Origin: an uncultured Aquimarina sp.
GTDB taxonomy: Bacteria; Bacteroidota; Bacteroidia; Flavobacteriales; Flavobacteriaceae
Reading direction: 5' to 3'
NCBI GenBank assembly: GCA_947497175.1
Contig: CANMFM010000014.1
Span: forward strand, 1 to 64,000
Length of the DNA stretch: 64,000 nt
In this document: positions 1-7,753 of the stretch, in pieces
Numbering within the stretch: the first letter of the stretch is position 1
How the letters are laid out: the number at the start of each line of letters is the position of its first letter
Translations under genes and position numbers: made by a program
Notes under the pieces: generated by a model
Told to the model about the DNA's origin: nothing
Databases searched by the model: none
The model's input: only the letters and a program-made list of their open reading frames with translations

Positions 1-1844
1 CGAATAGACTTGTTAAGGCTATCTATACTCTTGTTTTGCTGATATAATTTTATATACGTGCTGGCTTGGCCTTGGAGAGAGATTAATAGAATGTTAAGAT
101 CAAAATATGTATCTAAAGTAAGATTATTTTCTTTGGCACTATTCCTGAATTGAGCTTTCTTAAAATTATGAAGTGCATTTTGATATGCTCCAGAATCAAA
201 ATATGTTTGACCAATAAGGTTATAAGACCCAGCGGTAAATTTATTGTTCTTTTTATATAATTTTTGATTAATCCCTAATGTCTTAGTATAATAAATTAAT
301 GCTTCATCATAATTTCCTATTTCTTGTTTTAAGACACCAATTTTGTTTAAAGAAAGTGCAATTCTCGGGTGATTATAATTCAAATCATTTATATTAATAT
401 TCAAAGTTTTGATGTAATAATCTAGAGCTTGAGTGTATTGTTTTTTAGCAAAATAAATATCTCCAATTTGAATATAAGAATCCGCAATTTTAGGATGATC
501 ATTCCTTAGAGTATTAATTCTAATATCCAAAGATTTGTTATTGTAAATAAGAGCTTGATCAAAATCTTCTTTGTGTCTATGAATTAATGCAATGTTATGA
601 TAAGCAGTTGCAGTTTGATAATGATTTTCTCCTACAGTAATAAGAGAAAGATTTAAAGACTTTTTAAAAAATTGTAACGAGTTTTGAGGAAAACCTTTTT
701 CCAAAAAGTTATTACCAATACTATTATAAATAATTCCAAGATTAGGATGGTTTTCATTATTGTTCAAATATATTTTCAGACATTTTTGGAGGTAACGGAG
801 CTGATTATCATATAAGCCTCTATAAGATAAAAGAAGCCCAAGACTATAATAAGTATTGGCAACTTTAATACTTCTTTCTCCTAGCAAAGTTTTGTATAAT
901 TCTAGAGCCTTTAGATAAAAAAATTCCGATTTATCAAATTTTCCAGTATTCTTGTACATTGTTCCCACCATATAATAAGTAGAAGCATGATATATGCTTT
1001 TTGAAGTGTTATTTTTTTCTCTAATATCAAGTGCTTTTTTTAAATATTTTTCCGCTTCTTTATATTCTGCGGTATACAAATAAGTGCTTCCAAGGTTATA
1101 ATAAACAAAAGCGGTTTGATAATGATCTTTGCCATAAGTCCGAATTCTAATATCAAGTGCTTTATGATAATTTTGTATTGCTTCTTTGTTATTGCCTAGT
1201 CTTTTATATATATCACCAATTGCATTATAAGAATCTGAAGTAATAAGGTGGTTTTTACCTATTGTTTTGATTCTAATTTTCAATGCTTTTTCATGATGCT
1301 CTAGAGCTTCACTAATTGATCCAATTCTATATTTGAGCCCTCCAATCTTATAATAGGATGATGCAATGTCTTCATGATTTTTGGGAAAAATTTCACGCCG
1401 TATTTTAAAAGCTTTGTTAAAATTCTCTTCAGCAGTTTTAAAGTCTGAAACACTTTGTTCATAATAGTGGCCTATATTGTCATAGGCATGTGCCTCTTCT
1501 CTACTATTCTTTTGTAAATATTGATTACAAATCCCTAAAGCTTTATTAGCACTTTCCAGAGATTCCTTAAAATCAGAATTTAACTTTTGTATATGGGATA
1601 CTTTATTATAACAACTTGCAGTTTTTTCCCAAGCTTCACCTTTTTTATAATGTGTTAAAGCCTTTTCAAATAATTCAATAGAGTTTTTATATTGACCCTC
1701 AATAAGTAAAGAATCTCCGGTCTTAAAATACTGTGAGGCTAATAATGTATCCTTTTCTATTTGTGCATGGATAACATTTGATGAGATCATAAAAAGGAAA
1801 ATCCAGAATGAAGAGGCTAGAAAAAGAGATGGTAATGGTTTCAT
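1..1844 (-). CDS. Exported tetratricopeptide-repeat protein, C-terminal part beyond the window edge
   Basis: The gene runs off the left edge, so only the first ~614 residues are visible. The ATG at 1844 begins MKPLPSLFLASSF, a hydrophobic signal peptide probably ending near VIHAQ. The rest is a long series of ~42-residue TPR units of the kinesin-light-chain type, with repeated elements such as YYNLG, ALDIR and YKEAEKYLKKAL. In Bacteroidota this layout usually precedes a CHAT peptidase domain or a transmembrane signalling module; which one applies cannot be seen here. TPR arrays are protein-binding scaffolds, and the signal peptide suggests an extracytoplasmic location. Partner and output domain are unknown. 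Confidence 0.85.
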   Translation of the reverse strand, partial: MKPLPSLFLASSFWIFLFMISSNVIHAQIEKDTLLASQYFKTGDSLLIEGQYKNSIELFEKALTHYKKGEAWEKTASCYNKVSHIQKLNSDFKESLESANKALGICNQYLQKNSREEAHAYDNIGHYYEQSVSDFKTAEENFNKAFKIRREIFPKNHEDIASSYYKIGGLKYRIGSISEALEHHEKALKIRIKTIGKNHLITSDSYNAIGDIYKRLGNNKEAIQNYHKALDIRIRTYGKDHYQTAFVYYNLGSTYLYTAEYKEAEKYLKKALDIREKNNTSKSIYHASTYYMVGTMYKNTGKFDKSEFFYLKALELYKTLLGERSIKVANTYYSLGLLLSYRGLYDNQLRYLQKCLKIYLNNNENHPNLGIIYNSIGNNFLEKGFPQNSLQFFKKSLNLSLITVGENHYQTATAYHNIALIHRHKEDFDQALIYNNKSLDIRINTLRNDHPKIADSYIQIGDIYFAKKQYTQALDYYIKTLNININDLNYNHPRIALSLNKIGVLKQEIGNYDEALIYYTKTLGINQKLYKKNNKFTAGSYNLIGQTYFDSGAYQNALHNFKKAQFRNSAKENNLTLDTYFDLNILLISLQGQASTYIKLYQQNKSIDSLNKSI

Positions 1845-1910
1845 AAAGGAGCTTTAAGTATTAAACACAATATAATCGTAGCTTTATCACGTACAGAGTT
1901 GAATCTCATT

Positions 1911-2057
1911 ATGGAGGGGTTTCAGTGTACTGTGCTAAAAAATTTAGATCATTTAAAAAGTATTTTTTTAGATGATCCATGGGTAGGATTAAGAACAAAT
2001 ATAAGGGTTTATATCATTTTATTATTTGTTTTTTTTATCTTTTACTCTGGCGTATAA
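1911..2057 (+). CDS. Possible 48-aa single-span membrane peptide
   Basis: A short open frame runs from ATG 1911 to TAA 2057. It starts MEGFQCTVLKNLDHLKS and ends in a hydrophobic helix of about 18 residues (VYIILLFVFFIFYSGV), so it would be a small C-tail-anchored membrane peptide. It is divergent from the TPR gene and has no clear ribosome binding site. I recognise no family. In AT-rich intergenic DNA such a frame can arise by chance, so this is only a candidate. Confidence 0.22.
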   Translation: MEGFQCTVLKNLDHLKSIFLDDPWVGLRTNIRVYIILLFVFFIFYSGV

Positions 2058-2266
2058 ATAATGGGTTTGATACTTACTTTTGTCTAAGCAAATTCTAAGT
2101 ACAATCCCCTTAGACAGGTATGCGGTGAGCTAAGTCTAAGTACGAGGGGTGCCAACGCTTTTATAATCAAGTTTACTTGTCTTCGATACAATTTTCTGCC
2201 GAAAATCACTCAGGCTGACGTAAACCTGCTTATATTGAAACAAGGTCAATTCAGGCAATTAGATTC
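2058..2266. repeat. Intergenic stretch with a degenerate copy (A) of the nested-palindrome family
   Basis: No gene is visible here. A reversed family copy spans about 2170-2226. The conserved boxes read TTCGATACA and TCACTCAGGCTGACG; the inner stem is ATTTTC/GAAAAT around 2191-2206, and the outer arms GTTTAC/GTAAAC flank the boxes. It is shorter and more diverged than copies at 3026-3096 and 44500-44563. Confidence 0.6.
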
Positions 2267-2947
2267 TTAATTCAACTGCCCTTCCTGAAGGTCGATAATG
2301 TCTTTTTGGGTTAACCGATCGATTAAATTTTGATACATTTCTTTGGGTAATCCGCAAGCGATGAGATATTCTTTCATTAGATTTTCTTCTTCCTTTTCGA
2401 TAGAACCGTCAGCTAGTAGTACTACCGCTGCCTGGGCCAAAATATTAAGTAAGGCTTCAGAGGATAGTGCATTTCTGGCTTCATTTAAATAATTAAAGAC
2501 CTGGTTGTCTTTATTAGCATGCTCCTTTATGTGGTGATGCACCGTCATCAAATCATCCTTCATTTCAGGAAACCCTTCGATCGCATCCATGATCTCACGT
2601 TCTTCCTCTGCAGCAAAATCTCCATCGATAATCGACATATGCGTCATTGAAGCCACCAAGGCTTTGGCAAAAATTAATTTGGCGTGCATTTGATTTTCAT
2701 TGATCTCATCCTGAGATTTTTGCAAAATAGTTTTGATGTTTTCGTTATAGGCACTTTTGCAACTGTCGCATTCGTAAAAACGATCTACCGTATCCAAAGG
2801 GATGACCGGAATAAAAAATAAAGTAAACCAACGACGATACAACTTGTTTTGAAGGTTTCCGTTGTTACAATTTGGGCATGAATTGGATAAAACAGGGCTG
2901 TCTTTTACAGTATGTTTTAACCCTCTTGTTCCGAAGATAATAAACAT
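2267..2947 (-). CDS. Zinc-ribbon protein with TerB-like acidic helical domain
   Basis: A 226-aa protein. The N-terminus has a four-cysteine zinc ribbon (C24-x2-C27 and C60-x2-C63), interrupted by a hydrophobic stretch, WFTLFFIPVIPLD, that may be buried or membrane-associated. Residues ~85-225 are helical, with two related acidic segments (IDGDFAAEEEREI and ADGSIEKEEENLM). This pattern is typical of the TerB/DjlA-N family, a metal-binding helical fold found in tellurite-resistance and stress loci. Zinc-ribbon plus TerB fusions are common in Bacteroidota and have no established function. The gene stands alone between repeat-rich intergenic regions. Confidence 0.7.
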   Translation of the reverse strand: MFIIFGTRGLKHTVKDSPVLSNSCPNCNNGNLQNKLYRRWFTLFFIPVIPLDTVDRFYECDSCKSAYNENIKTILQKSQDEINENQMHAKLIFAKALVASMTHMSIIDGDFAAEEEREIMDAIEGFPEMKDDLMTVHHHIKEHANKDNQVFNYLNEARNALSSEALLNILAQAAVVLLADGSIEKEEENLMKEYLIACGLPKEMYQNLIDRLTQKDIIDLQEGQLN

Positions 2948-3025
2948 AATAGGTTAATTTTTATAGATTTAGGTGCGCTAAAGATAGAATAATAATTGAG
3001 AATGACGAATCGAAACGTATTTGAG

Positions 3026-3096
3026 ATAAGAAAGTCGCGTCAGTTTGAGTGTTTTTGCGTTAGCAAAAATGTATCGAAAACAAGTGACTTTCTTAT
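3026..3096. repeat. Palindrome family copy B (best-formed copy)
   Basis: The outer arms ATAAGAAAGTC (3026-3036) and GACTTTCTTAT (3086-3096) are perfectly complementary over 11 bp. Inside lie the conserved box CGTCAGTTTGAGTG, a perfect inner hairpin TTTTTGC-GTTA-GCAAAAA (3052-3069), and the second conserved box TGTATCGAAAACAAG. The design is outer stem, box 1, inner hairpin, box 2, outer stem. Confidence 0.85.
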
Positions 3097-3601
3097 TTCG
3101 AACTCATGTAGTATAAGATAACACTTCTGTTATCCTTTAAAAGTGCTTGGTCTGTATCGAGCTATGTCGAAGCGCTCAAAAAGACTATTAAAAATAGGCT
3201 TTTGAGTAAAAAAGCTCTGCCATCCAGAGCTTATCGAAGGATCAATACATTTTGTCTCCATTTTATGATGACAAAACATTACCATTGATATATTCATAAT
3301 ATTCAGATTTTCAGAATGTAATTTAACCTTGATTAAACTATTTTTCTTTAACTCAACCTTCTTTTCATTTTAGTTCACGAGGTTTTTATTTGATAATATT
3401 GAGTTCATGAATCTATGATTTCTTTGTTCGCCACAAGAAAATGAAACAAAAGAAAAGGCATTTTTTTAAAGGTATTTTTCAGTAACACTGAAAAACAAAT
3501 CTTATACTGGTGAAAAAAGAATGAAAAAGCACTGCGTTTAAACGTCATTATCTTTTATCGGATAAAATTTTTATTTTAGAAGGTTCACAGTGCCCCTACA
3601 A

Positions 3602-3718
3602 CTTGTCATTGCTAACTTGATTGACGATAGGAGATCATGGTGAAGCCATCTTATTGTTATGGAAATTGTCGTTTCATAGACAAAAGATTACTTCGTCGTA
3701 TCCTCCTCGTAATGATTT
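3602..3718. repeat. Second-type inverted repeat (diverged)
   Basis: An imperfect inverted repeat with a left arm from TCATTGC (3606) to GAAGCCATCTT (3642-3652) and a right arm from AAGATTACTTC (3684-3694) to GTAATGA (3709-3715). The inner arms match at 9 of 11 positions. I infer it is a decayed member of a common flavobacterial intergenic hairpin family. Confidence 0.5.
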
Positions 3719-3743
3719 CGTAACTTCTGAATCCTGAATCCCG

Positions 3744-4283
3744 CTACTCTTGCTCTTCTGTATTCACTTTTTTGGTGATTCCGCACTTTCTGCGTACTGT
3801 TCTCTCGGCAAGGGCTGCGACGTTTCGGGCCTGATCCTCAGCGACGCCGTCTTTTATAATCTCATCGTATACTTTTTTGTTTTCTAACAAGCCTTGCAAG
3901 ATACAGGGAAAACCAGGGATGTCTTTGCCTTTGTAGTGCTTCTTTTTTTTGGGTTTGGCGATCAACTCCCTAAACAAACGATCCTTTAATACTTGATCCT
4001 TTTGGACTTCTAAAACAAATGCGTAAAAGACATTTTGATCCTCTGGATACATATCATTTACTTTATCGTTGGCATTAGCATACTCATCGTTGGTAAAACT
4101 AAAATACTCATAGATGTCGATGTAGTTGACTTCTACCTCTTCTTCCTGGGGTACCTCTTCTTCACTTTGAGTTTCGTCTTCGCTTTGGTACCCTTCTTCA
4201 TTCTGATATTCTTCTTCGCTCTCCTGGCTTACTCCTTTGAACACGAATACTAGCAGTACTAATAAAATGTATAGCTTCTTCAT
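3744..4283 (-). CDS. Acidic secreted protein of unknown function
   Basis: 179 aa with a clear signal peptide (MKKLYILLVLLVFVFKGVSQ). Next is a very glutamate-rich low-complexity segment (residues ~21-52) built of degenerate E-x-Q-S/N-E-E units, then a mixed helical region. A lysine cluster (AKPKKKKHYKGKD) sits near residue 110, and two cysteines occur at ~127 and ~166 (FPCILQG, RRKCGI), possibly one disulfide. It should be exported to the periplasm or beyond. No family is recognised. The Glu-rich spacer may bind cations or be an unstructured linker; that is inference. Repeat-laden intergenic DNA flanks it on both sides. Confidence 0.65.
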   Translation of the reverse strand: MKKLYILLVLLVFVFKGVSQESEEEYQNEEGYQSEDETQSEEEVPQEEEVEVNYIDIYEYFSFTNDEYANANDKVNDMYPEDQNVFYAFVLEVQKDQVLKDRLFRELIAKPKKKKHYKGKDIPGFPCILQGLLENKKVYDEIIKDGVAEDQARNVAALAERTVRRKCGITKKVNTEEQE

Positions 4284-4768
4284 TTTTTTATCATTTTAGA
4301 TTACTTGGGGTCTTATAAACGTCTAAACCTATATTTTTGTTACCTGTTTTTCTATTATTATGTTTTTTTAACCAAAAATCCGTCAATTCGAGTGCTTCGA
4401 CTCAAGGAGAAGAGTATCGACCCTTCGACAAGCTCAGGATGACAAGGATTATTTGTTAAAGTCGACACATTTTGACTCCATTTCATTACGACAAAACACT
4501 AGAATTGACGCTTCTTTGTGTATTTTTCTTAAACACATAACAGATCCTTATATAAAAACAGGTTATCTTTTTGCCATATGCATAATTAAGGATTTTATTT
4601 TTGTTTGCTAAATTCTTGGCACACTTTTTGGATTTTATCGAATAAAATGCCTATTTTGAGGCGAATTTTTTAAGGTTGTTTTAACAATAAAAAATATATT
4701 TTTTGCGTTAAGGTAACCGATGTAATTAACCTATAAACTTTTAATACATTATTTAACACCCAAACATT
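4284..4768. repeat. Intergenic region with diverged repeat copy (D)
   Basis: No gene is seen. A diverged copy at about 4379-4445 keeps CGTCAATTCGAGTG and AGTATCGA, followed by CCTTCGACAAGCTCAGGATGA, another frequent flavobacterial repeat word. A segment at 4487-4520 (ATTTTGACTCCATTTCATTACGACAAAACAC split by mismatches) resembles 3246-3280. The last ~100 bases are AT-rich leader for the gene at 4769; I could not place a promoter with confidence. Confidence 0.5.
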
Positions 4769-5173
4769 ATGAAAAAATTATTTCTACTTCTATTCGTGCT
4801 AGGCGCAAGTGTAACTTCTCAAGCTCAAGAAGATTGGTCTAAACTTACTGGAATTTTTGATCAAGTATATTCTTTAGCTACCGATCTAGGCGAACAAACT
4901 AATAAAGTAGTAGCGAATGGCAATGTAATTTCTATAATTACTGCTAAAGGTACGGTATCTGTGCAAAAAAAGCTGGATAAATCAAAACCTAAGCATTTAC
5001 AACATTATGAGTATACTTTGATGACGTCTACTGGAAAAGCGATTCCATTAGATAAAATGAATGCTGAGCGTGTAATCGAAACTTTTCAGGCCAAGCTAAC
5101 AGAATTAAAGACTTCACTTGCAGAGAATCAAGATGCTGATGTAGAGAATATTTTAAATAGCTTATTTCAATAA
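4769..5173 (+). CDS. Small secreted protein of unknown function
   Basis: 134 aa with a standard signal peptide ending ...VTSQAQ. The mature part is ~114 residues, alternating a predicted beta segment (VVANGNVISIITAKGTVSV) with C-terminal amphipathic helices (MNAERVIETFQAKLTELKTSL). No cysteines or catalytic motif are visible. It is probably a soluble periplasmic protein. A bidirectional terminator follows at once and separates it from the convergent OmpA-type gene. Function unknown. Confidence 0.65.
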   Translation: MKKLFLLLFVLGASVTSQAQEDWSKLTGIFDQVYSLATDLGEQTNKVVANGNVISIITAKGTVSVQKKLDKSKPKHLQHYEYTLMTSTGKAIPLDKMNAERVIETFQAKLTELKTSLAENQDADVENILNSLFQ

Positions 5174-5197
5174 GAAATATTTTAGATTAAAATAAAA

Positions 5198-5227
5198 AAA
5201 TAGCGGCCAAATAGCCGCTATTTTTTT
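5198..5227. terminator. Bidirectional intrinsic terminator
   Basis: Hairpin AAATAGCGGC / GCCGCTATTT with a short loop, followed by T-rich sequence on the plus strand and preceded by an A-run that serves the minus strand. It lies between the convergent genes at 4769 and 5244. Confidence 0.85.
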
Positions 5228-5243
5228 GACCACTACTGCTTAG

Positions 5244-6203
5244 TTATATATCGTTTAGCAACTTAGAAATCTCATCCAACTTAGGTGTTAAGATCACCTC
5301 GATACGTCGGTTTTTACTTTTCCCCTCGTTCGTTTCATTACTGGCTACAGGGGCAAACTCTCCTCGACCGGCAGCGGTGAGATTCTGCGGATCGATTTGT
5401 TTATTCTGCAACAAGATGTTTACAATGGCCGTAGCTCTCTTGGTCGATAAATCCCAATTGCCTGATAACTGTGCATTGCCTAAAAAGGGATCATCATCGG
5501 TATGGCCCTCAATGAGCACCGCAATATCCGGATTTTCGGCAAGAACTTTTCCTAGTTGTTTTACTGCTTTTTGTCCTTGTGCACCTACCGCCCAACTCCC
5601 GGATTCAAATAAGAGTTTGTTTTCCATAGAGATATACACTTTGCCATTACGTTCTTCTACAGTAAGCCCTTTCCCTTCAAAATTACGCAGCGCTTTGGAT
5701 ATGGCCGTTTTAAGCGCCTGCATTTTGGCATCCTTGGCAGCAATACGGCTTTCTAACTCGTTAATACGCTGTGATCGTGCTTCGAGATCCCTTTGTAGAT
5801 TATCCAGGCGGGTGCGTTCTTCTGCCAATGCTCTTTCTTTTTCTTCGAGCTGGCGTAATAATTCTCTGTTCTTTTTGCTATTAGCAGCAATGGCCGCAGA
5901 ACTATTGCGCTCTAAAGCATCATAAGAATCTTTAATGTTGTTATAATTGGCCTGGGCAGCATTATATTTTCCTTCCAGGTTATCTCTTTCGGCTTTAAGT
6001 TTTTGATATTGGGCTTCTAATTGTGCTAATGCCTTTTTATCAGCTTCGTTCGCTTTTTTTAACGCAGTAAATTTATCGTTTGTCTTACGATATTTCCGTT
6101 TAAGGTTAGCGTATTTTCCTTCTAATTCTTTATGAACTTTAGACGATACGCACGAGGTCATTAATGTTACTGCAAGTACTAATAATGCAATTTTTTTAAT
6201 CAT
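5244..6203 (-). CDS. OmpA-family peptidoglycan-binding lipoprotein with coiled-coil stalk
   Basis: 319 aa. A lipoprotein signal with lipobox cysteine near residue 18 (LMTSC) is followed by a long charged coiled coil (~25-165, repeated A/K/E/L heptads). The C-terminal OmpA domain (~185-310) carries LIEGHTDDDPF, LSTKRATAIV and NRRIEVIL, the residues that contact diaminopimelate in peptidoglycan. The product probably tethers the outer membrane to the cell wall and spans part of the periplasm through its stalk. A signal upstream of its start is the inverted repeat at 6236-6423. It is transcribed alone. Confidence 0.88.
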   Translation of the reverse strand: MIKKIALLVLAVTLMTSCVSSKVHKELEGKYANLKRKYRKTNDKFTALKKANEADKKALAQLEAQYQKLKAERDNLEGKYNAAQANYNNIKDSYDALERNSSAAIAANSKKNRELLRQLEEKERALAEERTRLDNLQRDLEARSQRINELESRIAAKDAKMQALKTAISKALRNFEGKGLTVEERNGKVYISMENKLLFESGSWAVGAQGQKAVKQLGKVLAENPDIAVLIEGHTDDDPFLGNAQLSGNWDLSTKRATAIVNILLQNKQIDPQNLTAAGRGEFAPVASNETNEGKSKNRRIEVILTPKLDEISKLLNDI

Positions 6204-6235
6204 TTTATGGGGTTTAAAGGTTTTATATTAAATAA

Positions 6236-6423
6236 TCCGTTGTGCATTTTGACGAAACATTGTTAAAGGGTCAGTTCGAGTGTTTTTGTTGTAATGAAAT
6301 GCAAACAAAATGTATCGAGAACAGCTTTTTTATCCAAAATCCTATTCTCGATACACTTCGCCCTTCGGTCTAAGCACTCGAATTGACGAATTTTGGATAC
6401 AAAAAGTCAAAATGTACAACGGG
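6236..6423. repeat. Compound palindrome (two family copies, E) inside an outer inverted repeat
   Basis: The outermost arms CCGTTGTGCATTTTGAC (from ~6237) and GTCAAAATGTACAACGG (to ~6422) pair with one mismatch. Inside are a forward copy (box GTCAGTTCGAGTG 6270-6283, box TGTATCGAGAAC ~6311-6322) and a reversed copy bounded by perfect arms ATCCAAAAT (6332-6340) and ATTTTGGAT (6390-6398), containing TTCTCGATACA and CACTCGAATTGACG. It fills the intergenic space between the OmpA-type gene and xth. Confidence 0.8.
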
Positions 6424-6446
6424 TAAAATTTATTCTATATGTTCAA

Positions 6447-7211
6447 TTACACATCCAACTCAACAACAATCGGACAATGATCACTATGTTTGGCTTCTGA
6501 TAAAATAACGGCTCTTTTTAACTTATCGTGTAAGGGTTGTGCTACCATGCCATAATCCAAACGCCAGCCTTTATTATTGGCTCTTGCATTGGCCCTGTAG
6601 CTCCACCACGAATAATTATCGGGTTCTTTATTAAAATGCCTGAACGAATCGATAAATCCACTCTCAATAAACTTGCCGATCCACTCACGTTCTACGGGTA
6701 AAAATCCTGATACATTTTTGTTACGCACCGGATCATGAATATCTATCGCTTCATGACAGATGTTATAATCGCCTAAGATAACCAGGTTTGGATGTTGTTG
6801 TTTAAGTGCATTAATATACTCCTGAAAATCGGCCATATATTTCAATTTATGATCTAATCGTTCTATATTGGTCCCGCTAGGCAGGTATAAACTCATTACC
6901 GAGACTCCATTAAAATCGGCTCTTAGGTTACGTCCTTCAAAATCCATATAATCAATTCCGGTACCGTATTCTATATGATCGGGAGCTGTTTTAGATAGAA
7001 TTGCTACTCCGCTGTATCCTTTTTTCTGGGCACTGTACCAATAGTTATACGGGTATCCCGCCTGGGCAAACACATTAAGGTCTAATTGGTCTTTGTTCGC
7101 TTTTATTTCCTGAAGACAAATAACATCTGGATCTGCTTGCTGTAACCAGTCTAGAAAACCCTTGTTTAAGGCAGCTCGGATTCCGTTTACATTATAGGAG
7201 ATGATTTTCAT
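6447..7211 (-). CDS. xth: Exodeoxyribonuclease III
   Basis: 254 aa, the usual length. It belongs to the endonuclease/exonuclease/phosphatase fold and shows the AP-endonuclease motifs in order: ISYNVNGIRAAL at the N-terminus, LQEIK (metal-binding Glu ~34), GDYNICH mid-protein, WWSYRANARANNKGWRLDY, and the C-terminal SDHCPIVVEL with the catalytic Asp-His pair. It cleaves the backbone at abasic sites and trims 3' blocked ends in base-excision repair. It is a single-gene unit between repeat E and the lipoprotein gene at 7381. Confidence 0.95.
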   Translation of the reverse strand: MKIISYNVNGIRAALNKGFLDWLQQADPDVICLQEIKANKDQLDLNVFAQAGYPYNYWYSAQKKGYSGVAILSKTAPDHIEYGTGIDYMDFEGRNLRADFNGVSVMSLYLPSGTNIERLDHKLKYMADFQEYINALKQQHPNLVILGDYNICHEAIDIHDPVRNKNVSGFLPVEREWIGKFIESGFIDSFRHFNKEPDNYSWWSYRANARANNKGWRLDYGMVAQPLHDKLKRAVILSEAKHSDHCPIVVELDV

Positions 7212-7380
7212 GAACTTTAGATTTTTAATTTTTTGGTAAAAATAAAATTTACTGCTATTCTTTCGTTATTAAATATAAAATAAACACATTGATCGTATAA
7301 AAACATTCTGAATAAGGATACTAAAATCTGAATGTATTCTGATATTTTTTTATGATCTTTATTGTAAACAATCGCAAATC

Positions 7381-7749
7381 ATGAAAACCATGCTTCTTAA
7401 AACCGCTTGCTTTATTCTTATACTAAGCACTCTTAATTGTTCTTCTACACAGAAAGCTGCAACCGAGGATACTTCTGAGACCAAAACAGATATTCAACAA
7501 TCTGAAAATGAAATGATAGAAAAAGGATTTAGCAAGGGTACGTTAACAACCAATAAATCTGAAGGTTGTCCTTTTATTCTGAATGTTGAAACGTATAAAG
7601 ATAACTTAGACCCTATCAATTTAAATGATTTTTTCAAAAGTGATGAAGTTCCTGATCAGGTATGGGTACAATATGCTAATCTAAGGATGCCAAGTAGGTG
7701 CAATGATGCCAGGCCGGTGTCTATTATAGAAATCCGTAGCCGTAACTAA
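7381..7749 (+). CDS. Small lipoprotein of unknown function
   Basis: 122 aa. The N-terminus MKTMLLKTACFILILSTLNC ends in a lipobox cysteine at residue 20, followed by a Ser/Thr/Glu-rich linker and a compact domain (~55-122) with two further cysteines (EGCPFIL, SRCNDARP) that could form a disulfide. In other flavobacteria similar short lipoproteins are hypothetical. The gene converges on the T9SS-exported gene with only a few bases between them. Confidence 0.65.
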   Translation: MKTMLLKTACFILILSTLNCSSTQKAATEDTSETKTDIQQSENEMIEKGFSKGTLTTNKSEGCPFILNVETYKDNLDPINLNDFFKSDEVPDQVWVQYANLRMPSRCNDARPVSIIEIRSRN

Positions 7750-7753
7750 TATG

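Larger units (their letters stand above)
2948..3743. repeat. Gene-free region packed with dispersed palindromic repeats
   Basis: No convincing coding region lies in these ~800 bases. It holds palindrome copy B (3026-3096), a fragment resembling the 4380-4500 repeat around 3225-3280 (shared core CAAAACATTA/CAAAACACTA after ATTTTG-CTCCATTT), and a different inverted repeat at 3602-3718. The last pairs a GAAGCCATCTT-like arm (3642-3652) with AAGATTACTTC (3684-3694), with outer TCATTGC/GTAATGA ends. Several unrelated repeat families therefore sit side by side. Confidence 0.7.
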
